The notes: a model not told the origin generated them from the sequence alone. DNA of 40,506 nt from Lysobacter sp. Root690 (GCF_001427785.1 NZ_LMHM01000016.1:698042-738547); one strand, 5' to 3'. Positions 18,370 through 30,402 are shown, counted from the stretch's first letter. Numbers and translations are program-made.

Positions 18370-18977
18370 TGGCCGATCTTTCCGAACGCGTTCTCGCCCT
18401 CGCCGGCCTCGCCCAGGCCCTGGCCCAGGTGCGGCGCATCGCCGACACCGGCCAGGCCAACGCGGCCGTGCTCGGCACCTGCCTGGACTCGGTGTTCCGT
18501 ATCGATGCGTCCTCGACCGCCGCGGTCTACGGCGGCGCGGCCAACCTGCGTCCGGGGCTGACCTTGCTGCAGGACTATCTGGTCAACCGGGTCAGCGACG
18601 AACACCTGCCGCGTCTGGCGATGGCGGTGCTGCAACTGGAGCGCCGCTTCGTGCGCGACCAGGCGATGACCGATAAGGTCCTGCGCAGCATCCACGACCA
18701 GGCCACCGCCGCGCATCGCCTCGGCAGCAGCCATCCGGACGTGATCGCCGCCCTCGGCACGCTCTACGCCGACACCCTGAGCCACCTTCGCCCGCGCGTG
18801 CTGGTGCAGGGCAACCCGCATTACCTCGGCCAGCCCGGCGTGGTCGCCGAAGTCCGCGCCGTGCTGCTGGCTTCGGTGCGCTCGGCGGTGCTGTGGCGGC
18901 AGTTGGGCGGCAGCTATTGGGATATTTTGCTGCGGCGCCGGGCGATGGTGGATTCGATTGAGGAACGGTTGGGCTGA
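18369..18977 (+). CDS. hflD: lysogenization regulator HflD
   Basis: HflD is a small membrane-associated helical protein, 202 residues here. In E. coli it binds the lambda CII protein and influences lysogeny; its housekeeping role is not settled. The sequence is all alpha-helical, with the family's [11 protein letters not shown]-like block at about 55-66 ([18 protein letters not shown]) and a C-terminal [13 protein letters not shown] motif near 170-182. There is no signal peptide or transmembrane segment. The ATG overlaps the mnmA stop codon by one base. In E. coli purB follows hflD; here a repeat-rich gap follows instead. No terminator is seen. Confidence 0.93.
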   Translation: MADLSERVLALAGLAQALAQVRRIADTGQANAAVLGTCLDSVFRIDASSTAAVYGGAANLRPGLTLLQDYLVNRVSDEHLPRLAMAVLQLERRFVRDQAMTDKVLRSIHDQATAAHRLGSSHPDVIAALGTLYADTLSHLRPRVLVQGNPHYLGQPGVVAEVRAVLLASVRSAVLWRQLGGSYWDILLRRRAMVDSIEERLG

Positions 18978-19356
18978 GGGGTTGTGATGGCGGCGATGAT
19001 GGCGTCCAGATTGACGCCGGGCAGCGTGACCTCCAATCGCAGCGTGCGAGTGGAAAAATCTTCGTTTAGCTGACGCCATATGGCGTGATTCGCGGTCGCA
19101 GCTTGCGCAGATCCTACAAGGGGCTATCCGACCGCGTCGCGATTGGACGGAGCGACTGTAGGAGCGGCGCAAGCCGCGACCGCGACACTTCGCTGGTTGC
19201 GCCGGCTCGTCGTGGCCGCGCGGTCGCGGCTTGCGACCGGAACAGATTCCCATGCAGCTGACGCCGTGAGGCGTGATTCGCGGTCGCGGCTTGCGCCGCT
19301 CCTACAGGGGGCTGGCCGGGTGCGTCGCAATCGGGTGGAGCGACGCATTGGCCGGG
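18978..19356. other. repeat-rich intergenic region
   Basis: A 379-base gap with no gene. It holds a divergent direct repeat of about 89 bases (19068-19156 and 19256-19344) and several copies of the CTGTAGGAGCGGCGCAAGCC repeat in both orientations. Confidence 0.7.
19068..19344. repeat. divergent 89-base direct repeat containing dispersed repeats
   Basis: Positions 19068-19156 and 19256-19344 align at an offset of 188 bases and about 80% identity (AGCTGACGCC, then GCGTGATTCGCGGTCGC). Each contains an inward copy of the genome-wide TGTAGGAGCGGCG repeat. Between them lies an inverted copy at 19156-19185, and a partial copy at 19220-19235. Confidence 0.65.
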
Positions 19357-19911
19357 TCAGTAATTCATCCGGTATTCGCAGCCCACCATGGTTTTGCCTG
19401 GATGCGTGGTGATCGTGCTGACGGTCTGCACGATCGTGGCTTCGATGCCGTCGCCGATCGGCTGGACCTTCACGGTGCGCGTGCGGATGTGCTGGGCCAG
19501 GGGTTCGGTGCTCGGGGTGAGTTTCAACTCGGTCGACAGGGCATCGACGTGATCGCCGTCCAGCACCGCCAGCAGCCCCTGCCCCGCCATCATCACTTGC
19601 TTGGTCGGGTGGCCGTAGACGGTCACCGGCTTGGGCAGGTTCATCACGGCGACGAAGGAGTTCTCGTCCTTGACCAGGCTCCATCCCGCCAGCGCCGGTT
19701 GCGCCGGCTTTTCGTAATAGATCGGGGTCAGCGCGCTGCCCAGTCGTTCGTATTCGGCGCGATCGGCCTGACAGGTCAGCACCTTGACCAGTGCGGCCTG
19801 CACTTCGGCGGCGTCGCGGTAGTTTTCGTCTTCTGCGGCCGCCGCCAGCGGCAGGGCGAAGACCGTCGCCAGCACGGCGGCGGATACGAAACGAAGCGAG
19901 CATCGGTTCAT
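19357..19911 (-). CDS. secreted protein of unknown function, 184 aa
   Basis: An exported protein with a clear signal peptide (residues 1-26, VLATVFALPLAAAA, cut before EDENYRD). Two cysteines, Cys47 (VLTCQADRAEY) and Cys178 (TMVGCEYRMNY), flank the mature protein and could form a disulfide. The middle has a strand-rich core with GYG-like turns (VTVYGHPTKQVMMAGQG). I do not recognise the family. The start is supported by TAAGGA nine bases upstream. It lies 308 bases downstream of acnB on the same strand, after a terminator, so it is probably a separate unit. Confidence 0.75.
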   Translation of the reverse strand: MNRCSLRFVSAAVLATVFALPLAAAAEDENYRDAAEVQAALVKVLTCQADRAEYERLGSALTPIYYEKPAQPALAGWSLVKDENSFVAVMNLPKPVTVYGHPTKQVMMAGQGLLAVLDGDHVDALSTELKLTPSTEPLAQHIRTRTVKVQPIGDGIEATIVQTVSTITTHPGKTMVGCEYRMNY

Positions 19912-20219
19912 TGCGAAATCCTTATCGAGGGGTGGGTTGATGACGAGCGGACGGGGCGAAATCCCCCACTCGCCCGCCTTGATCGGCGCGATCCAGGCCG
20001 ACATGTCCGGACACTTCAAGGTCATGACGGGATAAAGCCCCTGGCTATTCGGCTCCGCCGAAGTAAAGCTGAGCCCGCTTTCGCGGCAACGATGAGCGAA
20101 GCCGCTGTCGCCTGCATTCAAACAACGGCGAAGCCGTCGGCGCAGCGTGTCGGCAAACAAAAACCCCGGCCTTGGCCGGGGTTCGTTCGTGCATGCCGCG
20201 TCGCCGGTCTGTAGCTGAC
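19912..20219. other. 308-base intergenic region
   Basis: Downstream of acnB and upstream of the secreted-protein gene. It contains the acnB terminator at 20162-20183. I see no other feature; there is an in-frame extension of the next gene, but no supporting start signal. Confidence 0.5.
20162..20183 (-). terminator. rho-independent terminator after acnB
   Basis: Minus strand: AACCCCGGCC, AA loop, GGCCGGGGTT, then TTTGTTTG. The 10-base stem is perfect; it lies 36 bases after the acnB stop codon. Confidence 0.88.
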
Positions 20220-22820
20220 TCAGGCCGCGGCGACGGTATCGGCGACCGACTTGTAATCTTCGATCTGATCGAAGTTCATGTAACGGTAGATCTTGTCGCC
20301 GTCGGCCTTGAGCACGCCGACGTCCGCCATGTACTCCTCGCGGGTCGGGATGCGGCCCAGACGCGAGCAGATCGCGGCCAGTTCGGCCGAACCCAGGTAC
20401 ACGTTGGTGTTGCGGCCCAGACGGTTCGGGAAGTTGCGGGTGCTGGTGGAGAACACCGTCGCGCCCTCGCGCGCCTGCGCCTGGTTGCCCATGCACAGCG
20501 AGCAGCCCGGCATTTCCATGCGCGCGCCGGCGGTGCCGAAGGTGCCGTAGTGGCCTTCCTTCGTCAGTTCGGACGCATCCATCTTGGTCGGCGGCGCGAC
20601 CCACAGACGGGTCGGGATATCGCGCTTGCCTTCCAGCAGCTTCGCCGCGGCGCGGAAGTGGCCGATGTTGGTCATGCACGAACCGATGAACACTTCGTCG
20701 ATGACCGCGCCGGACACCGCCGACAGGGTCTTCACGTCGTCGGGATCGTTCGGGCAGGCGACGATCGGCTCGACGATCTGGTTGAGGTCGATGTCGATGA
20801 CCGCGGCGTACTCGGCATCGGCGTCGCCTTCCAGCAACTGCGGATTGGCCAGCCAGCCTTCCATCGCCTTGATCCGGCGCTGCAGCGAACGCGGGTCGGC
20901 GTAGCCCTCGGCGATCATCCACTTGAGCAGGGTGATGTTGCTGGTCAGGTACTCGATGATCGGTTCGGCATCCAGCTTGACCGTGCAACCCGCGGCGGAA
21001 CGTTCGGCCGAGGCGTCGGACAGTTCGAACGCCTGCTCGACCTTGAGCTGCGGCAGGCCTTCGATTTCCAGGATGCGGCCGGAGAAGATGTTCTTCTTGC
21101 CCTGCTTGGCGACGGTCAGCAGACCGCTGTTGATCGCGGCCAGCGGGATCGCGTTGACCAGGTCGCGCAGGGTCACGCCGGGCTGCATTTCGCCGGAGAA
21201 ACGCACCAGCACCGACTCGGGCATGTCCAGCGGCATGACGCCGGTGGCCGCGGCGAACGCGACCAGGCCGGAGCCGGCCGGGAACGAGATGCCGACCGGG
21301 AAACGGGTGTGCGAGTCGCCGCCGGTGCCGACCGTGTCGGGCATCAGCATGCGGTTGAGCCACGAGTGGATCACGCCGTCGCCCGGACGCAGGGCGATAC
21401 CGCCGCGGTTGCTGATGAAGGCCGGCAGATCGTGATGGGTCTTGACGTCGACCGGCTTCGGGTAGGCCGCGGTGTGGCAGAACGACTGCATGACGAGGTC
21501 GGCCGAGAAGCCCAGGCAGGCCAGATCCTTCAATTCGTCGCGGGTCATCGGACCGGTGGTGTCCTGCGAACCGACCGAGGTCATCCTCGGCTCGCAGTAG
21601 GTGCCCGGACGGATGCCCGGCTGCTTGCCGTCGACTTCCGGCACGCCGCAGGCGCGGCCGACCATCTTCTGCGCCAGCGAATAGCCCTTGCCGGTGTCGG
21701 CCGGGTTGGTCGGCAGGCGGAACAGGGTCGAGGTCGGCAGGCCGAGCGCTTCGCGCGCCTTCGCGGTCAGGCCGCGACCGACGATCAGCGGGATGCGGCC
21801 GCCGGCGCGGACTTCGTCGAGCAGCACGTCGGATTTCAACGCGAACTCGGCGATCACTTCGCCGTTCTTGAACGCCTTGCCGTCGTAGGGACGCAGTTCG
21901 ACCACGTCGCCCATGTTCATCTGCGACACGTCGAGTTCGATCGGCAGCGCGCCGGCGTCTTCCATGGTGTTGTAGAAGATCGGCGCGATCTTCGAACCCA
22001 GGCACACGCCGCCGAAACGCTTGTTCGGAATGAAGGGGATGTCTTCGCCGGTGAACCACAGCACCGAGTTGGTCGCCGACTTGCGGCTGGAACCGGTGCC
22101 GACCACGTCGCCGACATAGGCGACCAGGTGGCCCTTGTCCTTGAGCGATTCGATGAAGGCGATCGGGCCGCGCTTGCCGTCTTCTTCCGGCTCGATGCCG
22201 TCGCGCTTGTTCTTGAGCATCGCCAGCGCGTGCAGCGGGATGTCCGGACGGGTGGTCGCGTCGGGCGCCGGCGACAGGTCGTCGGTATTGGTTTCGCCGG
22301 TCACCTTGAACACGGTGACGGTCAGGCTTTCGGGCACTTCGGGCTTGCTGGTGAACCATTCCGCGTCGGCCCAGCTCTGCAGCACGGCGCGGGCGTTGGC
22401 GTTGCCCTTCTCTGCCTTTTCCTGCACGTCGTGGAACGCGTCGAACATCAGCAAGGTGTGCTTGAGCGCTTCGGCCGCGACCGTGCCGACCTCGGCGTCG
22501 TCGAGCAGCTCGATCAGCGGGTGGATGTTGTAGCCGCCGAGCATGGTGCCGAGCAGTTCGGTCGCGCGCGCGCGGCTGATCAGCGTGTTGTGTTCGGTGC
22601 CGAAGGCGACCGCGGCCAGGTAGGAAGCCTTGACCTTGGCGGCGTCGTCGACGCCGGCCGGAACGCGATAGGTGATCAGGTCGAGCAGGAACTCACCCTC
22701 TCCCGCCGGCGGCGCCTTCAGCAGCTCGATGACCTGCGCGGTCTGCTGGGCGGTCAGGGGCAGCGGCGGAATGCCCAGCGCGGCGCGCTCGGCAACGTGT
22801 TGGCGATAGCTGGAGAGCAT
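20220..22820 (-). CDS. acnB: aconitate hydratase B
   Basis: AcnB is the main TCA-cycle aconitase, turning citrate into isocitrate; it also handles 2-methylisocitrate and, when it loses its cluster, can bind RNA. The 866-residue product has the B-type domain order with the HEAT-like domain first (residues 1-155), then the swivelling domain 4, then domains 1-3. The [4Fe-4S] ligands are Cys715 ([10 protein letters not shown]), Cys773 and Cys776 ([10 protein letters not shown]). The ATG at 22820 matches the conserved [22 protein letters not shown] start. The Shine-Dalgarno is weak. It points away from acnA across a 397-base gap and ends in a good terminator. Confidence 0.97.
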   Translation of the reverse strand: MLSSYRQHVAERAALGIPPLPLTAQQTAQVIELLKAPPAGEGEFLLDLITYRVPAGVDDAAKVKASYLAAVAFGTEHNTLISRARATELLGTMLGGYNIHPLIELLDDAEVGTVAAEALKHTLLMFDAFHDVQEKAEKGNANARAVLQSWADAEWFTSKPEVPESLTVTVFKVTGETNTDDLSPAPDATTRPDIPLHALAMLKNKRDGIEPEEDGKRGPIAFIESLKDKGHLVAYVGDVVGTGSSRKSATNSVLWFTGEDIPFIPNKRFGGVCLGSKIAPIFYNTMEDAGALPIELDVSQMNMGDVVELRPYDGKAFKNGEVIAEFALKSDVLLDEVRAGGRIPLIVGRGLTAKAREALGLPTSTLFRLPTNPADTGKGYSLAQKMVGRACGVPEVDGKQPGIRPGTYCEPRMTSVGSQDTTGPMTRDELKDLACLGFSADLVMQSFCHTAAYPKPVDVKTHHDLPAFISNRGGIALRPGDGVIHSWLNRMLMPDTVGTGGDSHTRFPVGISFPAGSGLVAFAAATGVMPLDMPESVLVRFSGEMQPGVTLRDLVNAIPLAAINSGLLTVAKQGKKNIFSGRILEIEGLPQLKVEQAFELSDASAERSAAGCTVKLDAEPIIEYLTSNITLLKWMIAEGYADPRSLQRRIKAMEGWLANPQLLEGDADAEYAAVIDIDLNQIVEPIVACPNDPDDVKTLSAVSGAVIDEVFIGSCMTNIGHFRAAAKLLEGKRDIPTRLWVAPPTKMDASELTKEGHYGTFGTAGARMEMPGCSLCMGNQAQAREGATVFSTSTRNFPNRLGRNTNVYLGSAELAAICSRLGRIPTREEYMADVGVLKADGDKIYRYMNFDQIEDYKSVADTVAAA

Positions 22821-23217
22821 GGAGTGTCCCGTCGAGTGAAGCGGAAAGACGCCGTACCGGCTGCGTGGGTCCGTCCTGGCGCGTGGCTTGGGGGACTTAC
22901 GTGGCGGGTCGGAGGAAGGCCGTGCGCGCCTGAGTGGGGCACGGCTTCAACCGCGTATTTTGCCTTCAAAGCCGCTCGCGGGCAACGCGCGCGGCGCCCC
23001 GGGGCCCGTCGCGCGGGGCCCGCGCGGCTTTGCACGATCCGGTCGCAGGCGCGCGCTGGAACGCTGTGGCGCGATTGCGACCATGGTCTGCACGTTTCGT
23101 GAACCCGATAAAGCGATAATCGGCCGCAACGCCAGCCACCGTGCCGACCTCCCCAGGCACGCAAGCCCCCGTGCCGCCCCGCCGGCATGCCAGTAGTGTC
23201 AAAGGAGCTTCACCGAT
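22821..23217. other. divergent acnB-acnA control region, 397 bases
   Basis: No gene. The stretch around 22975-23035 is very rich in GC, with GGCGCCCCGGGGCCC and GGGGCCCGCGC palindromes that could form strong hairpins. GATAAT at 23115-23120 may be a -10 box for acnA, with no clear -35 partner. Both aconitases must be controlled from here. Confidence 0.5.
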
Positions 23218-25983
<2,766 letters not shown>

Positions 25984-26546
25984 TCGGCTCCGTGCCAAGC
26001 GCAAGCCCCGCCGGCGGCTTTCGCCGCCGGCCTTCGGCCAAGCGCGAACCTGACGGTTCGCAAACGCTTGGCCTCAGCCACCACGGCGGCATCCTGCACT
26101 ACGTGCTGCGCCAGTTGGCTGCGAAAAAGGCGGCTTGATCGGCTTTAAAGCCCCGCTCCCGCTAGCGGGAGAGGGGTTGGGGTGAGGGTTGCGAATCCGC
26201 ACCTCAGGGCCTCGGATCACCGCGCACGATAGGTATTGCACTGTAGGAGCGGCGCAAGCCGCGACAGCGACGCGTTGTTGTTGCGATTTCGCGGTCGCGG
26301 CTTGCGCCGCTCATACAGGTAGCGATCTTCGCAACGACGGATCGGGCAGATCGTTTTCGATCGGATTGCGATGGGTTCAAGCCGTTGCGGCGCGAACTCC
26401 AAGATGACGGTCGCGGCTTGCGCCGTTCGTACCCAGGCGGCTGGCGATACCAGCGTCCCTCATCCGCCCTGCGGGCACCTTCTCCCGCTTGCGGGAGAAG
26501 GAAACGCTCAAGCGCCCGCGCCGCGCCGGCAAAGCGCTACGCTGCG
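25984..26546. other. 563-base repeat-rich intergenic region
   Basis: No gene. Besides the repeated acnA tail it holds CTCCCGCT/AGCGGGAG (26156-26171, perfect 16-base palindrome), CTGTAGGAGCGGCGCAAGCC repeats at 26241-26270, 26289-26319 (inverted) and 26408-26431, and CCTTCTCCCGC/GCGGGAGAAGG (26478-26501). All are dispersed-repeat types common in this family of bacteria. Confidence 0.75.
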
Positions 26547-27011
26547 CTACAGCACCGGCGTCCATCGCGCCGAGGTCAGTCGCCACTGCCCATCTTCCTC
26601 GCGCCAGCCGGTCTGCACGTCGTAGATCTGCGCCGCGTCGGGAATCGTCCCGGCCGCGCCGGTCAACGCGGTGGTGAAACTCACCGTGGCGTGACCGGGT
26701 TTCATCTGCACCTTCAACGGCCCCAACTTGACCCCGACGTTGCGATAACGCAGGAACAACGCCATCGCCATGCGCCGCGCACCGAGCCGGTCCAGGCCGT
26801 TGGTGCCGACGAAATCCTTGGCCAGAAAATCCTCGAGCGCGCTCGGATCGCGTTGCTGGATGGTCTCGTGCAGCTGCTGCACGGTCGCCCGCAGGCGCTG
26901 TTCGGGCGGCGCCTGTTCGCCGCAGGCGCTCAGCAGCAGCGCGAGCAACCCAAGCAACCACAGCGCGCGCGGCCCGAGCCGGCGAGCGACCGACCGCCCC
27001 GTCGCGCTCAT
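26547..27011 (-). CDS. lipoprotein with SnoaL/NTF2-like domain, 154 aa
   Basis: A predicted outer-membrane lipoprotein. Residues 1-29 are a lipoprotein signal peptide with the lipobox LSAC ending at Cys30, which would be lipidated. The rest (about 35-150) is compact with an alternating pattern: a helical start (RATVQQLHETIQQRDPSALEDFLAKDF), then strands, ending W-R-L-T-S-A-R-W-T-P-V-L. This resembles a SnoaL/NTF2-like cone fold. No catalytic residues are evident. I chose the ATG at 27011, which has GAGGGG six bases upstream; earlier in-frame ATGs would bury the lipobox deep in the protein. It stands divergent to rpfB. The role is unknown. Confidence 0.75.
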   Translation of the reverse strand: MSATGRSVARRLGPRALWLLGLLALLLSACGEQAPPEQRLRATVQQLHETIQQRDPSALEDFLAKDFVGTNGLDRLGARRMAMALFLRYRNVGVKLGPLKVQMKPGHATVSFTTALTGAAGTIPDAAQIYDVQTGWREEDGQWRLTSARWTPVL

Positions 27012-27313
27012 CCACGCCCCTCGCGGGCGGGCCAGCGCGGAAAATCGGGCGATTGTCTGTGCATACCCCATCGATAACCCTCTGCGTACCGGCCCCGCGG
27101 GCCGACGTCCTGTCTTCGCACGACCGTTCGGGCCGCCGCATCGGCGCTCATCGTGACAGGTTCGCGGTGCCGCGGACAGCATCACCGGCCGCGCCCGCGA
27201 CACCGCCTTGCCAGCCAGTAGAGCCTATGCTCCAATCGAGCGAACACCGTACGGCGGCGCACACAGCAAGCCGGCGGCCAGTATCGGCGAAGCGATTTAA
27301 AGAGGGGATCGCG
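27012..27313. other. 302-base divergent intergenic region upstream of rpfB
   Basis: No gene. It is the upstream control region of rpfB (+) and the lipoprotein gene (-). An AGAGGGG ribosome binding site precedes rpfB. TATGCT near 27226 is a weak -10 candidate. Confidence 0.45.
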
Positions 27314-28987
27314 ATGAGTTTGGAACGTCCGTGGCTTGCCCAATATCCGCAAGGCGTGCCCGCGCAGATCGACGTGGAGGAATTCCCGTCGGTGGTGTCG
27401 GTGCTGGAAAACGCGATCGAAAAATACCGCGACCGCCCCGCTTTCTCCAATTTCGGCAAGGTCCTGACCTACGGCGATATCGACCGGCTCAGCGCGCAAT
27501 TCGCCGCTTACCTGCTCGGCGAGCTCAAGCTCAAGAAGGGCGATCGCGTCGCGATCATGATGCCCAACTGCCTGCAGTACCCGATCGCGACCTTCGGCGT
27601 GCTGCGCGCCGGGCTGACCGTGGTCAACACCAATCCGATGTACACCCCGCGCGAGCTCAAGCACCAGTTGGTGGACTCGGGCGCGTCGGTGATCTTCGTG
27701 CTCGACAACTTCGGCGACACCGTGCAGAGCGTGGTCGCCGATACGCCGGTCAAGCAGGTGATCACCACCGGGCTGGGCGACATGATCGGCGGGCTCAAGG
27801 GCCCGATCATGAACTTCGTGCTCAAGTACGTGAAAAAGATGGTGCCCGAGTACGACATTCCGGGCGCGGTGCGGTTTCGCGACACGCTCACGCTTGGGCA
27901 GATGCACAAGCTGCCGCAAGTCGAGATTTCGCCGGACGACATTGCGTTCCTGCAGTACACCGGCGGTACCACGGGTGTCGCCAAGGGGGCGATGCTGACG
28001 CACCGTAACCTGGTCGCGAACATGCAGCAGGCCGCGGCCTGGGTCGGCACCAACGCCAAGCTCGGCCAGGAAATCATCATCACCGCGCTGCCGCTGTACC
28101 ACATCTTCGCGTTGACGGCGAACGGACTGGTGTTCATGAAGTTCGGCGGCCTCAACCACATGATCACCAACCCGCGCGACATGCCGGCGTTCGTGAAGGA
28201 ACTCAAGAGCACCCCGTTCACCGCGATCACCGGCGTCAACACCCTGTTCAACGGCCTGCTCAACACGCCCGGTTTCGACGAGGTCGATTTCTCCAAACTG
28301 CACCTGACCCTCGGCGGCGGCATGGCCGTGCAGCGCTCGGTCGCCGACCGCTGGAAGGAAGTCACCGGCGTGACCCTGATCGAGGCCTACGGCCTGACCG
28401 AGACCTCGCCCGCGGCCTGCATCAACCCGATGGACCTGCCCGCCTACAACGGCGCGATCGGCCTGCCGATTTCCTCGACCGACGCCTGCGTGCAGGACGA
28501 GAATTTCAACGTCCTGGGCGTCGGCGAAGTCGGCGAGCTGTGCATCAAGGGCCCGCAGGTGATGAAGGGCTATTGGCAGCGGCCGAAGGAAACCGACGAC
28601 GTCATCGACAAGGACGGCTGGCTGCACACCGGCGACATGGCGCGGATGGACGAGAAGGGCTACTTCTATATCGTCGACCGCAAGAAGGACATGATCCTGG
28701 TCTCGGGCTTCAACGTGTACCCCAACGAGATCGAGGACGTGATCGCGATGATGCCCGGCGTGCTCGAAGTCGCCGCGGTCGGCGTGCCCGACGACAAGTC
28801 CGGCGAAGCGGTCAAGGTGGTGATCGTCAAGAAGGACGAGGCGCTGACCGCCGAGGACGTCAAGGCGCATGCGCGCCTCAACCTGACCGGTTACAAGCAT
28901 CCCAAGTACGTGGAGTTCCGCAAGGAACTGCCCAAGACCAACGTCGGCAAGATCCTGCGCCGCGAGCTGCGCGACGCGCCCAAGTAA
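27314..28987 (+). CDS. rpfB: long-chain fatty acid--CoA ligase RpfB
   Basis: RpfB is a FadD-type acyl-CoA ligase that joins fatty acids, and in Xanthomonas the DSF signal itself, to CoA. It thereby feeds beta-oxidation and removes DSF. The 557-residue product has the AMP-binding motif YTGGTTGVAKG at 215-225, the adenine region G-L-T-E-T-S near 370, and the TGD..R motif with DRKKDMI near 440. The end, PKTNVGKILRREL, holds the catalytic Lys. AGAGG stands eight bases before the ATG. It is intact. In Xanthomonas rpfF follows in the same direction; here there is a terminator (29132-29157) and then rpfG converging from the other strand. The name is given by position and sequence; a plain FadD function is possible. 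Confidence 0.92.
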   Translation: MSLERPWLAQYPQGVPAQIDVEEFPSVVSVLENAIEKYRDRPAFSNFGKVLTYGDIDRLSAQFAAYLLGELKLKKGDRVAIMMPNCLQYPIATFGVLRAGLTVVNTNPMYTPRELKHQLVDSGASVIFVLDNFGDTVQSVVADTPVKQVITTGLGDMIGGLKGPIMNFVLKYVKKMVPEYDIPGAVRFRDTLTLGQMHKLPQVEISPDDIAFLQYTGGTTGVAKGAMLTHRNLVANMQQAAAWVGTNAKLGQEIIITALPLYHIFALTANGLVFMKFGGLNHMITNPRDMPAFVKELKSTPFTAITGVNTLFNGLLNTPGFDEVDFSKLHLTLGGGMAVQRSVADRWKEVTGVTLIEAYGLTETSPAACINPMDLPAYNGAIGLPISSTDACVQDENFNVLGVGEVGELCIKGPQVMKGYWQRPKETDDVIDKDGWLHTGDMARMDEKGYFYIVDRKKDMILVSGFNVYPNEIEDVIAMMPGVLEVAAVGVPDDKSGEAVKVVIVKKDEALTAEDVKAHARLNLTGYKHPKYVEFRKELPKTNVGKILRRELRDAPK

Positions 28988-29131
28988 TGGCGAGCGGGCG
29001 CGATCGATCGCGAGGTAACCGCTGCGCGATCGCGAGCGAGCCATGGTCGGTCCGCGATGAACAGGCGAAACCCGCGTGCGATGTAACAGCCAATGTGCGG
29101 TTGCAATGACCGGCGTGAGCCCGCGTTAGCG

Positions 29132-29157
29132 AAAAAGGCCCCGAAAGGGGCCTTTTT
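29132..29157. terminator. rho-independent terminator after rpfB
   Basis: An 11-base stem (29132-29142 with 29147-29157), GAAA loop and T-run. It lies about 145 bases after the rpfB stop codon and is active in both directions by structure. Confidence 0.88.
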
Positions 29158-29261
29158 CGTGTCCGGCGACGCATCGGTTCAAGACCAAACGTAGTCTGAA
29201 CTTTCTTCAGGTGAGGTGTAGCATCGCGACGTGGGTCCACCGCCCGCCCCCAACCTTCCGG

Positions 29262-29318
29262 GAGCCCGCCATGTCCGTTCCTACTCGCGTGCCGATCGAG
29301 TCCGCAGGCGCTCCTTGA
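29262..29318 (+). pseudogene. possible rpfF start remnant
   Basis: GGGAG (29260-29264) is followed by ATGTCC at 29271 and a 15-codon open frame that stops at 29316-29318. The frame after the first few codons does not resemble RpfF. This is where the rpfF start should lie, after the rpfB terminator and a possible promoter (CTGAAC and TAGCAT at 29196-29223). I infer that the first bases may be left from rpfF. This is a weak call on its own. Confidence 0.3.
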
Positions 29319-29340
29319 ACAAGCGCAAGATGGCATCCAT
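29281..29340 (-). pseudogene. rpfC: remnant of rpfC 5' end (19 codons)
   Basis: A 19-codon frame starts at an ATG three bases after the rpfG stop codon, with GGAG eight bases upstream, as expected for the translationally coupled second gene of the rpfG-rpfC operon. It encodes MDAILRLFKERLRTRSARE. The X. campestris RpfC start, as I remember it, reads MKSPLPWLKRRLSGRADSE; the two share the M, L5, K9, R11, L12, R15 and E19 positions. Then a stop codon follows and the roughly 700-residue rest of the kinase is absent. The alignment is from memory and short, so the call rests on position, ribosome binding site and pattern together. Confidence 0.6.
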
Positions 29341-29343
29341 CGG

Positions 29344-30402
29344 CTACTCCAAGCCGGGGCGGGTAGAACTCGTCGAATAGCGTTGGCAGATTTCGTCGAG
29401 TCGGGCGCGGCTGCGAATCAGCGCGTCCACGCATCGCGGGTCGAACAAGCGCCCGCGTTGGGCGTACATATACCCCAAGGCGGCGTCCACGTCCCAGGCT
29501 TTCTTGTACGGACGCGGCGAAATGAGAGCGTCGAACACATCCGCGACCGCCACGATCCGGGCTTCCAGCGGAATTTCGTCCCCGACCAGCCCGTCCGGAT
29601 AACCGCTGCCGTCGTACCGCTCGTGGTGGCGCAGGGCGATCAGGGCGCCGGCCTGAATGAAACGGTTCTGGCTGCCGCTGAGCAGTTCGTAGCCGATCTT
29701 GGGGTGGCGGCGCATGATCGCCGTCTCCTCCTCGGTCAGCGGACCGGGCTTCATCAGCACCGCGTCGGGGATGGCGATCTTGCCGATGTCGTGCAGCGGC
29801 GCGGCCATCTCGATGACCCGGATCTCGTCCTCGAACATGCCCAGCTGCTCGGCGATCAGCCCAGCGATGTGGGCCATCCGCTCCAGGTAGGCGCTGGTGC
29901 CGGCGTCGCGGAACTCGATCGCGCGGGCCAGCCGCGACAGGGTTTCGCGTTCGCGCTCCTCGACCTCGTGCATGCTCGACAGCAGGCGCTGCTCCAGCGA
30001 CAGCGCGCGTTGCTTGACGTTCTCGGACTGCTGGCGCAGTTGCAGCAGGTTGCGGCAACGCGCGCGCAGTTCGCGCGGGCGCACCGGCTTGACCAGGAAA
30101 TCGATCACCCCGGCTTCGAGCGCGGCCTGACGGACCGGTTCGTCGCCGACCACGGTGACCAGGATGATCGGAATGTCGCGGTGCATCGGCAGGCGGCGGA
30201 AACGCCGCGCGAACTCCAGGCCGTCGATGCCGGGCATGCGGTAATCGAGCAGCAGCAGGTCGGGCTGATGGCTTTCGCACCACGCCAGCGCGGCTTCGGG
30301 CTCGCCGAAATCGTGCACCGACAGCTCGGACGCGATGTCCTCGATGATGTGGCGCAGCATCGTCCGCGCGGATGTCTGGTCATCGACGATAACGACGTTC
30401 AC
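29344..30402 (-). CDS. rpfG: response regulator with HD-GYP domain, RpfG
   Basis: RpfG is the output of the DSF pathway: when phosphorylated by RpfC it degrades cyclic di-GMP. The 352-residue product has a receiver domain (1-115) with phosphoacceptor Asp53 and Lys105, then a helical linker (about 120-155, NVKQRALSLEQRLLSSMHEV), and an HD-GYP phosphodiesterase domain (155-340). The HD pair is at 204-205, the GYP triplet at 267-269 in HHERYDGSGYP, and metal-binding His and Asp residues are present. No residue seems lost. It starts at GTG 30402 with only a weak ribosome binding site. Its usual partner rpfC, which should follow on the same strand, is reduced to a 19-codon stub, so it is an orphan here. 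Confidence 0.95.
   Translation of the reverse strand: MNVVIVDDQTSARTMLRHIIEDIASELSVHDFGEPEAALAWCESHQPDLLLLDYRMPGIDGLEFARRFRRLPMHRDIPIILVTVVGDEPVRQAALEAGVIDFLVKPVRPRELRARCRNLLQLRQQSENVKQRALSLEQRLLSSMHEVEERERETLSRLARAIEFRDAGTSAYLERMAHIAGLIAEQLGMFEDEIRVIEMAAPLHDIGKIAIPDAVLMKPGPLTEEETAIMRRHPKIGYELLSGSQNRFIQAGALIALRHHERYDGSGYPDGLVGDEIPLEARIVAVADVFDALISPRPYKKAWDVDAALGYMYAQRGRLFDPRCVDALIRSRARLDEICQRYSTSSTRPGLE

Larger units (their letters stand above)
28988..29343. other. 356-base rpfB-rpfG gap lacking rpfF and rpfC
   Basis: In Xanthomonas this place holds rpfF (DSF synthase, plus strand) and rpfC (DSF sensor kinase, minus strand). Here it holds a terminator, an rpfF-like promoter and start, and a 19-codon rpfC-like start. 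No crotonase or histidine-kinase sequence is present anywhere in the window. Confidence 0.75.

Noticed and set aside
19357-23102. Very long open frames opposite or out of frame with acnB (1000 and 976 codons)
   Set aside because: They are shadows of acnB caused by high GC content; they are Arg/Gly/Ala-rich with no family features, while acnB is unmistakable.
26150-26510. CRISPR array
   Set aside because: The repeats are palindromic, in both orientations and irregularly spaced, with no cas genes; they are dispersed intergenic repeats.
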